Below the pieces are notes generated by a model. That model was not told the DNA's origin. It saw nothing but the letters and a program-made list of their open reading frames with translations, and did no database searches. The translations under genes were made by a program, and so were the position numbers. DNA of 64,000 nucleotides from positions 1,550,001 through 1,614,000 of the forward strand of contig CM057130.1 in assembly GCA_029964075.1 (NCBI GenBank). The letters are read 5' to 3'. This document shows positions 1 to 12,125 of this stretch, in pieces. The DNA is from Patiria pectinifera (taxonomy: Eukaryota; Echinodermata; Asteroidea; Valvatida; Asterinidae). Each line of letters begins with the position of its first letter. Positions within the stretch are counted from its first letter, which is position 1.

Positions 1-35
1 GGAAAAAAAAATACTCAGGCAACATTAGTATGTAC

Positions 36-140
36 TTCTGTCAGTATTTGGATTTCGTCTTCCAAGCGGGCTATTCTCTCTTCAGACTCATGTAGTCTCC
101 GGGTCAGCCGTCGATTCTCCCGATGTTCACGTTCGTACAT
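36..140 (-). CDS. Coiled-coil exon of MYPT-tail-like gene
   Basis: A 105-nt exon, 35 codons, phase 0, acceptor AATAAACAG and donor GTACAT. It encodes MYEREHRENRRLTRR, then LHESEERIARLEDEIQILTE. Heptad spacing of Leu/Ile and abundant Glu/Arg show a coiled coil. It resembles the vertebrate MYPT coil (LYEQILAENEKLKAQLHD) more than by chance: aromatic Tyr-Glu start, ENRRL/ENEKL, then LH. If the donor is not used, the frame runs on for six residues to a stop at 15-17 and this would be the last exon. Continuation to the left of base 1 cannot be seen. Confidence 0.75.
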
Positions 141-734
141 CTGTTTATTCACACAGCATACAGCAGGGTGGTTCACACACCATGCAATACATGCAAGAGA
201 GGGAAGGGGAAACAATGTGACAGAAACCGGTTAGTGAATTGAGGGAAGACTACAGAACATTCATGTAACAAAGTCCATATGCAACATATATGTACAAACA
301 TACACAATGTACTGTACATGAGGTTGGAAATTCACTAATTCTTACAAAAACAAATCCATATTCACAACCATTCATTTGCTAGTTCAATATTTTTACTTCT
401 GAGCACAAACACAGTCCTGATGAGCTGGAATATTGTTCATTTAGTTGTCAATATAATCATTCACTGTAATTAATCGCTAACGATAGAAAGCACATAACCT
501 GTGAAAAAAAAATTAATAAAATGTGTGTTTTCCAGCAAAGTATTTGTTTAATCCTGTTTGAGTGATTGTACAATTAATATTCATAGAATTCTCTGTCTAA
601 AATCATTATTCAATTAACATACATGTACATGTAAGATAACTCCTTAAAACCAAAACTTTACAAAACTGCATTCACCCTAACTCACTAAATATTTTTTAAC
701 CTTTTCTCATAACCATCATTAGTATTGGTACAAA

Positions 735-840
735 ATTATTTTCTTGAAAATTACAGCATACGAGGCACAACGATTTCACAGGATGCTTGATATACCATTA
801 ACTCAAAATCAAGTATGCTTACTGGGAAAATGTTAAATCT
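735..840 (+). mobile_element. TTAA MITE fragment
   Basis: About 100 bp containing TTCTTGAAAATTACAGC and CGATTTCACAGGATGCTTGA, matching the right half of the family. No ends preserved. Confidence 0.6.
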
Positions 841-1544
841 ACATGCTTTCTGTAGCATCCTGGGCAATTATTCAAGAGAACTTTAGGAAAATAACAGGGA
901 TTTTTTGTCTTGGGGGGGGGCTGCCCTTTTTTGGGATGCCTTTAGAACCTTTTCTTTCCTTCATCTTACCCTCTTCCATTCCTCTGCTGACCTACCATCC
1001 ACCTCTCTCCGTAGTATTGACCTAGGGGATGAGGGGCTGTTTGTGCTGCTTCCTTCCTCTCGCTCCCTGGCATGTCTCCTGAGTCAAACAAAAGAAGATG
1101 CCGATAAATAATACTGGTTTGCTTCCAAAAGCTACTTGGTCTAATCACAAAACATCAATATTGTGCTTTACCATATTTTTCTCTCCCAATTCAGGCATGC
1201 AACTGGGAAATCACAAAAAAAGAGGAAATTCAAATTTTTCCCAGACTTTGTACAGTGTTTTTCTATTTTCAATGGTACACATGGGAAGTAAAAAAAGAGG
1301 AAATCAGCTGATCCGAGGAAAAGTTGCATGCCTGCCAATTAGACTGACGGTTTGAGCTACACGTATGTCGGCACACAGCACACCAGACCACATGCAAGCG
1401 GCCATGTGCAGAGATGCATGGCCATCCTTCACTTCTTTTTCCCTCCCTTTGCCCCCCCCCTTTTTTGTTCCCCCCCCCCCCCCCACCACATCAACATGAT
1501 CAAGAAAAGCGAATTTAGTTTGTACACTGTGCATCAATTTTAGG

Positions 1545-1625
1545 TTTACCAACGTTAAGCAGGAGTCAAACCTTCAACCTTGGGAAGTGTACTTAAGCTT
1601 TACCTGCTGAGCTCTCTGGCCCTAC
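1545..1625 (-). mobile_element. tRNA-like SINE fragment
   Basis: Minus strand: GAGCTCAGCAGGTAAAGC as A box and GGTTGAAGGTTTGACTCCTG as B box. The body beyond is not recognisable. Confidence 0.5.
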
Positions 1626-3806
1626 AGTAGGCCAACTCTTTCAATGGGTTCTAGTCAGACGCTTTGAAACCCTATGGTGGGGATCACTTCTAATTATGTC
1701 ATGATGCGAGGGTAACATTTGGATTGCAAATCCATGTACATACACCTCCAAAGTCCTCCAGTATCAATGTACATATATTGTACACGTATAAAGATATTTA
1801 GTGACTGCTAAAATACACTGAGGAGAATTGCTCAATTTCCAACCTTTGCAATTTCCAGACTCGCAGTCAACTTGTTTTAAGAAAATCTTTGTCAAGTCTG
1901 CAAACACAAAGGCAGACTATGAAAAAGTGTTTTCTACACTATTAAGTGTTGCATGTAATTTCAGGATCACTTCAAGTATTTCCATCAGTATGAGGAGAAA
2001 CTAGTTAATGGACGTTTTAATACATTTATACAGGATGCATATTTTGGGCATTCAAAAAATATTTGTATGTAAAAAATAATAATAATTTTTTTTTTTTTAA
2101 ACATACGAATTTGAGATATAAAGTTTTGGTGACAGCTGACTTAAAAAAACTCTGATTGTCATTTTGACAGCTACAGTATGCTTGTAGAGAAATAAACCTG
2201 TTGAAATCGGACTGCATTGTACAATGTAGCTGTTCCAATACAAAGACAGCGACTACAGTCCAAAGTGTATGAACCACTGGCTGGGTTTATGTAAACAGCA
2301 GAGTCCAATCCAATGTCTACATCCTAAGCAAATATTTAAACAGCGAGATTATCAAGAACTGACAATCATACAGAAGGACTTCAATGTTTGCTGATATTTG
2401 TCTTCTCAAAATTAAAAAAAAAAGTTTTAGTTTTTTAGTATTATTACCTTTGAATGCCTGAAAATGTCACAGTTTGAGGGTCAGTGGTAGACTAACGTGT
2501 AAATGTTGCCTTAAGTGCATGTGAAACATATAGGCCTACAATACAAGAGTGTCTGAAAATGTGCACAATAAATAATCAACACTCTCAAAAAATGGCTCCA
2601 CATATAATACGTAAACTTAGTTACAAATGTACAGGTATGTACAGTCTACATTATTGCATAATTTCCCTTTCTGTAGACCCTTATTATGCTGCCACCATTT
2701 CAGTCATGTTCCCTGAATCCAATAATAGTACTGAATGATAATGTTTTTGTGCAAAAAGGCACCAGACTATTTTTCCTTCCAGCCTCGCTTTGATTAAGTT
2801 GATTTGAATGGGGAAAAATCAAGATGGCCGCAACATGATAATGGTCAATTTCATGTTGATAAACAGAAAGTTACAATACCTTAAACCATTAGTCTCTGTA
2901 CTGCCCGAAAGCGCCCTGCCTGTTACTCCTTATACTGCCCCAAACAGCCCCAGCCCTCTATGCTTTTATGGCTTCATCAAAAATTAAACAGTGTAGTACA
3001 GTGTAATACTAATGGGGTAAAGTGCTAAAATCTTATTTGATTAGGTTGGACTGAGATTTAAAAGATCATCTAATCTAGACAAATGAACCCCTACCGGGAC
3101 CTCCATTTCCCTTCCCCCTTTTACTGTGCCATAAGATAAAACCTTTGATTACACAAGTACATGTCAGTTTTTGATTTATGACATAAAACTATTTTATCTG
3201 TACGGACTGTATAGGGCCTTAAGTAGAACTACTCAAGCCTGGGATGTGTACAACAGTACATGTGTACATGCCTGGCCTACATGTAAATTTTTAAAGAGGC
3301 ACACATTTGATTGACACGGGGAAAAGCTGACAAAATGAAACGTATAGTGCCGCACACTGATGGACGTTCACTTTAAAAGCCATAACACTTGAACATTCTG
3401 AACATAACTTAAGAGCTTTCATTTGCCTGCTGTAGATTTTATCATCAGCTAATAGAACTACGAGGTCTGTGCAGAAATCGTACAGCGCACTTTGTTGCTT
3501 ACAAAGGAGCCGAATAAAAGGGGGATTTGTGATCTTGCAAAAATTAGTTTCACGTCAAATGTTGTAAATTCAAGGCTATTTTGGATGAAAATAAGCTGAA
3601 ATAGGGCAAAAATTAATGTGAATTAGGGTTTTTCGTTTTTATTTTACAAAAGTATTTTCAGTTCATGTGTGTTCTGTTTTACTGTGAAAATCATGCAAAA
3701 TTCAAATATTGCTTGAAATGAATATTATAATGAAGAAATGTTTGGCATGTATTATGACTCTGTTTACAAACTGCATTTGTGTGAGTGCTACGTGTAATTT
3801 TGAGGC

Positions 3807-3918
3807 TGTGTCCTAATTACTTGGCTACAGCTTGATATTACACATGTTCCTATGGAAGTGGCTAAATCCACTTCCCATATTGTGTGTAGCTGTGAGCCGT
3901 AGCCAATAATTCGGACGC
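3807..3918. mobile_element. Foldback element, TCCGAATTAC family
   Basis: About 110 bp with inverted halves: GTCCTAATTACTTGGCTACAG on one side and CTGTGAGCCGTAGCCAATAATTCGGAC on the other, and a central GAAGTGG/CCACTTC pair. Matches the copies at 16.0 and 52.8 kb. Confidence 0.7.
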
Positions 3919-4078
3919 GACTTGAAGCCAACCTTCGTGAGCGTATCCTGGAGACTTCGCTACTACTGCCATTGGCTGACTCATCATCCCTGATGGGCGT
4001 GGCTTGCCGCCTGTGAGTGGGGGTCTGCAAAAATAAAGTTCAAAAAGAGAATGGTGAATTCTTGCAAGAGGTACAGTG

Positions 4079-4440
4079 TTAACCCTAACTGCCCTGAATC
4101 ATTCAAAATCCTCTTAGCCAAAGTGGAGGAATTTGGAGGATTGAGGTTACATGGCAAAATACTGATTTCGTAGTGATACACTTTGTCAAGGCCTTGGGGC
4201 CGGACCTTGTGTTGTTTTTGCTCAGCCATGCATAAATATAGGCCTGGATTATGCTTGAAATCCTTCGTACTGCTCCAGAATGTCACTGGCCAAGCCACAA
4301 CATATTGACAGTCACTGCCGCAGGATTTTGCAGGATTCAGGCAGTGGTCACCCCTCCATGGACCATATTCAAGAAATAATGGAGGAATTTGCAGGATTGA
4401 GGCTACATCCTAGCAAAAATGCCTAGGGAGTTAGGGTTAA
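4079..4440. mobile_element. piggyBac-like MITE, CCCTAACT termini
   Basis: A 362-bp element flanked by TTAA, starting TTAA|CCCTAACT and ending AGTTAGGG|TTAA, so perfect inverted termini. The interior repeats the word GGAGGATT(T/G)GCAGGATTGAGGC. TTAA duplications and CCCT ends resemble piggyBac (family knowledge). A diverged copy lies at 63.4 kb. No coding capacity. Confidence 0.85.
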
Positions 4441-7400
4441 TAAATATATAACATCGGTGAAAAAATGTATTTAGAAATGTTGTATACTGTGCATATTCTA
4501 TAAGTTTTCAAAACCGTACAATTTTTCACTTTTTTTCAAATGGATATATCACGTTTTTGAAATAAACACTTCATGTGAAGGAAAAAGTCCACGCTTCAGA
4601 AAGCCGTTGCAAGGCTTGCTGTTGCAAAAATGTAGCGATGTTCTAAGAGTTGGGTTGGTGAAACCACCAGACAGCCAAAGGGCAGCCTGTCAGCTCCAGT
4701 TGGCAAATGACCGCTCAGGTCCGCAGAAAAAAACACACATCCTTGAAAGCCAATGATAAGTTATCACAGTAAGCAGCCAGACCAATTAATTTTTTTTTAC
4801 ACAAATAAAGAAGAGCCTAGAGGGCATTTCAAATGAATTTCAAATTCCAGGAAGGATTTGAATGCTGATGTTTGATAACCATCTTTTATTATATTACGAA
4901 GGCTAGTGGACATTGATTTGTTGTGTGTTTGTGTAATAAACTTGCAGTTCTAAGGTCAATGGCCAGATGGTCAAACAGACTGACGTTAACTCTTACTGAC
5001 GTTAATTCTTCTGGCATTAATACGACTTGACAAGTTCCTTTGGTTAAAAAAATGGCTTTCAATCAGTTTAGAAATAATTCTATTCATGTGTTACTGTCGC
5101 TATGGGCCCATACCGGTACACGTATGAAGTTTAGTTATAGGGTGCAATGAAAGTCTAACACAAGCTTCAGTCTCATAGTTCAAGAATCACGCTTGAATTA
5201 AGTATATGAACAGTTTGACGTTTGACACATGCAGTCAGGAGAAATGTGTGTATTGAAAAATCAACTGTTGCATTCATTTTGCCCCGGCCCACATTTTTCT
5301 TTTGCCCCCCCCCCTCCCACACGCACACGTTCTCTACATTACAGATGTACCTAACATGGTGTAGGTACACCTATACGAACATTCAAGACAACACAAACAG
5401 ATGCTCAACTACACTTGTAATATTAATTACATGTAGTCTCAGCTAAGACCGACTGACCTGGCATTTACAACCGTAATTACATGTGCCTGGTCAAGGAAAG
5501 GTTATCCCAGGAAAAGTTAACCAAAGGTAAAGCAATACATCTTCATGAGTGTTAAAGTTGGTTGAGTGCAAACTCAGTTTGTAGCCAACCATCTTCAGAT
5601 TTTGTAGTGATGCAGTTGGTATTATCATGAACTTTTGTATGCTCAATGTAATCCTATTCATCATGGCGAAAACATTCTCAGCCCAATTCTTGGAAAACTA
5701 CTTATGCAAAATGTTACATGCATTTTGCAAACAGATGTCATGGTTTTTGTAGTACTCATACCCCTGAAATATTAGTATTCATACAATGTACCAATGGTAA
5801 AATACTCAAAAACTCATGGCAAAAAGTACTCAACAAGACTTGGCTTGCCTACTCAAGCTTGACCCAATAGTCTCAGTTTAAGAAATAATTAATACCCAGC
5901 GACTCAGTCAGTTATTCAGTGACTCACTCAGTCAGATCAGTCAGTGGCCGTGTCACACACAGAGCCCTGTTTGACCTCAGTTTCTTGTCCTGAGGTCACG
6001 CACGCATGGCCCAAAAGCCTACGCGAAATTTTACGAGACTGTATTCGAGACTACAGAAAAACACGAAAAGTACTTAGATACGTATAAGAGCTAGCTCGAC
6101 CAATCAGTGGGCGTATGGGGTCACAAGGTCATACCATGTCTGGGTTCCTTGCTCTATGCAATGGCGACGATCTTTTCGCGTTGTGAAAAATGGAAGTTGT
6201 TGGAAACATTAGGTGTACATCGAATTCTTAAAATATTAACGACATCACGTTCACAAGATTTTTTGTAGATGAAGGTTCATTCTTTCCTTTGATTTGGGAG
6301 ACTTTCGTCATCGGAAAAAAACGGAAATTTCATCATGTAATTTTAGTCGATTTGTTCCTGGAATAATATTGTCAAAATGCATTGAAATCCTTTTTTTTTT
6401 TTTTTTTTTAGAGTAAAGTACCTTGATAGATGTACATGTATGTAGTAGGTCTTTAACTACCTAAAACAGCTTTGTTTGTGTGGATCGGTTGTGGTTTGCC
6501 ATGAAAATTGTGAATTTTCTGAAGCCCTTTTTATGGCCATCGTTCGCTGGCCACGCGTTGCTGTCAGTTGTGTGGACGAGAAAATAGAACAGCTAGGTGT
6601 GACACAGCAACTGACTGAGATGATAATGTTGTGCTGAATGTGCTCAACTACAAAAACTGACACTAAGTAAACAGGTGCAGAGAATGTCAAACTATCAAGC
6701 AACTGGTGAAGTTGGTTTTTATTCTTCAAATTCTAGTTCCACAAAAAATCTGAAGCGGAGGCCAGATCTCTTTAAGGCACTTGACTCATGATTGTGCAAT
6801 GCTCGCTCGTTGACCCTGATTGACCTCTGCCATTATCCTCTGTGCCACAATGAAAGAGTTAAGGTTTAATCAATATCATTTACATGTGTGTGCCTACCAA
6901 GGAGCAGGGCGGCTGCATGTCTGGGCACCGGGTTAGACTTGACGCAAACTGTCAGTGGGATCATGCATGGTTCTAAGATCTTGCAGACATGTACCTTTTG
7001 AGTTCCCCGTGCACTTAAGAAAATATCCAACTTTTCTTAACGAAAAGTGCAACTCCCCATTATCAATATCAATGGACAATTTCACTTTGGTATGAGTTGT
7101 TGTAAAGAAGAGTACATTCTAAAGGACGCAACTGGAAAAAGAAATTGGTGGAACGGGGCAAGATTTCCTTCTCCTTGACAAACTATTGTCAAAAACCCAG
7201 GTACTGGACAGGCTTTGGAATTGTCATAAAAATTAATGAAAATAAACATTTAACTCAAATTTTTTTATAATTACATACGTGTATGACTAACTCTACACGT
7301 ATTTGTAATTAAAAGTTCTCCAACTTGTCAAATCCCAGTAGTCCTTTTTTCAGGCCATTTATTAGGAACATAAGTGTCAGCAAACATGCAATGTGGGTGG

Positions 7401-8179
7401 GCATGATTTACAGCACCATGCAGGCCCTCTAACATCCCTGTTTGTTGTGTCAATGTTGTAGGGCATATTCTGTCATTTTTCAGGACTTCCAACAGGATCG
7501 ACCAGCACGTACTTCTGTGACTAACCTCTGGTAGTTGATGAAGAGACATTTATTTATTGACTTTGGCCAGGCCCCTGGCTGACATTAAAAGAAAAGGCCC
7601 CGAGGCCATCTCAAGATCAGACACCTAAGCTATCACTTACAGCCAGTCAAATTACCAGCCAATATTACCAGGTCTTCATGGCTAATCTACACTTAAACCT
7701 GTCTAACTGCTTGACCTTTACCTGACCCCAGTTGACCTCTGGTGACACATTTGATATAAAGAAGGGGGTTGGGGTCATGACCTGGCGGCAATAGCTAATG
7801 GAGGGATCCCTTCATTTTGCAGAGCAAAATCGATTCAGGGACAGCTCCTAATATGGGAAACTTGGCTTTACTGCACCAAGCGAACTGTGCACAGTGTTAC
7901 ATGTACATTGTACCAGTACATGTGTACATGTACATGTAGGCATTGCTGAGTCCTACAGTGCACATGCACATGTACAGTATATGTACACATAACAGTAGAC
8001 GCCAAGTTTCAATATCAGTTGGTACTACGTACAGCAATGCTAGGTATGCAGTGGTCATTGCAGGATTACCGATGACAGAGTGGTCGGGAATTAAAGGTGC
8101 AAAGTGACCTGACAAAAAACATAACCCTTATTTATTTTTTTTACATTGCATGCTTCAGGCAATGTACGGTACCATGACC

Positions 8180-8660
8180 AGGGGCATCGGAAGGGGGGGG
8201 GACCTTGCCCCCAGATTTTCCCAGGCCAACAAAATTGCCTGCTCGCGGTCATAACGTGCCTCTTCGAGATGAAAACAAAACTGCCCCTGAAACGTAAACA
8301 GTCATGAAAGCATTATGATCGCGCTTAAAAATTCTCTCCTCTCTTGTAATGCAAAAGTGCCCTTCAAAAACACAAATTATACCCCTCTCGCATTAACAAG
8401 ATTGTGAACCTTCTCAAGATGGTAAACTTTCCACAAAAGCTCAAATACCCCTCTCGCAACATTAAACTGTGCCCCTCTCAAGATGGAAAACTGGCCTTTA
8501 AAACAATAATAGTGCTCCTCACTTCAATAAAATGGTCACTGAACTGGCCATCAAAAGCAACAGTACCCCTCTAACGAAAAAAAGATGGTCCCTTTGCATA
8601 GGCCTAACTAGGCAACTTTAAGGGCAGACCCAGAGAGGTTACTGGGAGGGGGGGGGGTGC
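8180..8660. repeat. Diverged repeat with G-run borders
   Basis: Begins CAGGGGCATCGGAAGGGGG and ends near ACTGGGAGGGGGGGGGTGCC. In between, TACCCCTCTCG or TGCCCCTCTCAAGATGG recurs about every 60 bp. The left edge resembles hAT-type termini, but no matching right end or duplication is seen. Confidence 0.45.
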
Positions 8661-11351
8661 CAGGAGCAAAAGGGCTCTCTCTAACTTACCGGTACATGTA
8701 TACTGAGAGTGATAGGTTATCCTATTTCAGCAAAGCAGCGAACCTTGTAAACCAGACATCTTTGTAAAAAAATAATGCCATGGTATGCATGTAACAAAAA
8801 ACAATTGTCTGTTATGATGTGGGGTGGGGGTGGGGAAGGAGGGGGAGGTAAAGGCATGCGTGGCTTGCTGCACCATTTATCCCTCGTGCAAAAGGCTTTA
8901 TGGACCACGTCACTGCACACTACATGTATGACTGGGTTTGACTGATGCATGTCAGAGGCAGTGATTTGTGAAATTTGAAGTAGTGAACCATGCACCGGTA
9001 CTTGGCCATAGGATTGTGGTGGTCATCTCTGACCATATTCTGCAGGCAGAACAATATGTAGTGCCGGACATTCCATGTGCCGCAGACTAAATATCAACAT
9101 ACTGAACACTGTGCAAACATACAGTCAATGTACAAACATGTTAAGTGACACCCCATTCAATAATTTCTCTCGGTCGGCATGTCGGCCAAACCGTTGCCCT
9201 GTTGGTAAAATCATGGGACTGCATGACCGCATACATCAATGCCTTATGAGTAGCACCACCCATTGTCCGATTGTGTTCAAGATTATCTGCTTTGAACAGC
9301 GCCCCTCCCCTCATTTTTTGATATCAGGCTACCTTCCAGCATGGATAGCCTATTGGAAAGTAGTTGTTGCCCCCCCCCCCCCACCAACCTGCTTCATATT
9401 AGTCTGGAGAATCAGAGTTTGTTATAAATAATAATAATAGGTTGCAGGGCGCTTCAATATTACCCTGGCTTTAGCACGGCTGCCATTGTGGCCCATAGGC
9501 CCATAAGGACCAGGCATCTTTATTCTCCAGAATACTTTACCTGGTTTCCTCCTGTACTGCCCAATACAGTAATAAAACCAAAGCTTTTTTTAATATACTG
9601 TACATATTTAATGCATACTTGTTATTTGCTGTACTCAGATGGAAGTCAAAGTGCAGCGATCCCAATATCTGATAACCTATTTCTGAACTCGTTCTGCTCA
9701 GGGAGTTGTGCTCCAATGACGCTGTGAAATGACCTGCCTGGATTGCTCTTTTTAACGGACAGGTGACGTTGCCATGGCACAGGACAGCTGTTTGGTGTCA
9801 TTTATAGCTGAGATTCAATCAGCTAGAAAAAAAACACCATCCCTATATGAGGATGTAGAGGATGGGCAACATTAACACATCATCGTTAATGCGTACGCTG
9901 CAGGCATGGTGGGGATAGTACGAACCTTTCACACAACAGGCTAACCAAAACCATTCGAAATGTTTGCAGCATTTCGAAGGTGGTCTACTTGCGTAATGTA
10001 TTTAAAGTTCTGATTTCATATGAACAATTTGTCCAAATTTAAAGCCAACTGCAAAGGTCTCTTGAAACCTCTTAAAAGCAAGATGGGCAATTCCACACTA
10101 GGCCCAAAAGAGTGACATTTGAGAAGACCTTCAAGTTTTGACGATAAAACTATGATCTTGGTCTCTCAATTTTTGCTGTAAACATTGCAAGCTTCGAACA
10201 AATGTCCTCATAGCACCTGCAAATGATAACTGGTTTCGTATTTTAAAAAATATAGTGGATAATGTTTTAAAAAGTGTTACGTACTAAACCACAAAGAACA
10301 GACATTTTAGATAAAGTCACAAAGTAAGCATAAAGTTGAATGATACCCTAATGTTGACTTATTTAAGAAGATGTACCCTGGAGGAATGCTTATCAGTCAA
10401 AACCTAGAAAACTCAGAGTCAGTGTGAAGAATTATTTGATATTTTATAATCAGGATTTAACCGTACGAACAGACTGGACATTTGCCACAGAATGTCTGAC
10501 CCTGTTCATACGTAACTCTAATCACATCATTAATTAATTTGAAGCCAGTGTGAAAACTGTTATACATTGTATTTTCGCTTGATAATAATGTAAAATGGCT
10601 TAATAATGTCACTGGAAGTGCCTATTAGAAACTGAATTTGTCCTAAGCACCCTTTTCCTAGCAGAGTGTCTGTCCACGTTACATCACACAGAAAAGATGC
10701 CTGTTTTTCCTCAAACAAAACAAGGTATCAAATACATGTAGCAAGGTATAGGAAAAACTTAAGAAAATACTAGCTCATCTATTACCCTTTATACGCAACA
10801 TCCATTAACTTATCTAATTGGCCCATTAGTGTGGAAATGAACAGATACCTGGTACATGTCTGAGTACCTGACCCAGTTTAAATGTACTGGTATGAAGTGT
10901 TTAATCTTTGCTGGCTCTAGACATCATTGCGAACCAGCTTGTTTACCTTTAAACTGGGGCATACTGCATAATTATAAGTGGGGGGGCATTTGGTTTCAGG
11001 GCGTCCCCAATGATTTCCTTATTTTTTTCTTTTCTTTTTTTTTGGGGGAGGGGGGTGTTTGGTACTACCAAAACTTTCTGAGCTCAATGTAGGGAGGGCT
11101 GTCCATTTTCGAATAATTTAGTATCCCATTACCATCAACAAAAAAGTGGCATCTAACAATACAAAAACACAACTTTACGATTAGAACAACATCACAGTCG
11201 TGTGTGCACGTGCATAGTTTTTTCTTTTTGAATATTCAAACTGACAAAAAGCTATTTGAATGTTCAGTTGATGATCAAATATTTTCGAATGTTTGGTACA
11301 TGTATATATATTCGGGGCAGCCCTACATGTACCGGTAGCTCAATGATTGTT

Positions 11352-12125
11352 GGCTTTTTCGCAATTTTGCGAAAAAGCCTTTGTTTTTGTTCTGATTTTG
11401 GGGAGGGGGGGGTTTCTTCTTTTTGTTCCATGCAAAATCCCATAGACTTTGTACACGATTTTAGTACCCGCCACTTTTACATGTAGCATTTAACTTTGTC
11501 GTACATCATTCAAATTAATTTACTTATGGAAAAGTTGTGTCCCGAAGAGTGACGTCAAGATTATCATCATGGGTCACGTGACGTCATCACAAATTTGCAT
11601 ATTTTGAAGCGCTATAAACAGAACTGTAAGTCCGACTGGGTTGAAACTCGGTGCAGACCGGGATGTGTTATAGGTGAAAATTGAGTTGACGTCATGATGA
11701 CGTCATCGTGCAATTTTATATGAATTTTTTAACCTTTAAGCCATATCTCACGAACGCAGCATGCAAAATTAAAAATTCTTTTTGTATTTGGTTTGTTGTA
11801 GGTATATGCACAAAATTTTGAAAAATGTGTGATGTCATCATGACGTCATCAAAAATGATTTTTTTTTTTTTAAAACAGAGATAAGGGAAGGTCTGATTGT
11901 CATGAAACTTGGTGGGCAGGTAGATAATGGTACTAGTATGCAAAGTCAGAAGTGACGTCATGATGATGTCATCGTTTGATTTTTTATGATCTTGTTTAAT
12001 ATTTACAATTTTATTTCGCTCCCAAAATTCACTTTCTTACATCGGATTGACTTCAAACTTGGTACAAACCAAGACCACAATGCAAAAATGTCAATTGACA
12101 AGTGTTATCAAGATGACATCATCGT
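11352..12125 (+). repeat. Hairpin plus TGACGTCA-rich tandem array
   Basis: Begins with a perfect 28-bp hairpin (11352-11379, GGCTTTTTCGCAA with its complement). From 11545 come at least six TGACGTCA-type sites, often paired as GACGTCATGATGACGTCATC, spaced about 110-160 bp apart. Between them a diverged segment recurs (GATTGACTTCAAACTTGGTA and variants), so this is an old tandem repeat. The word TCCCATAGACTTTGTACAC here is also in the 47.6-49.1 kb element. Confidence 0.75.
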
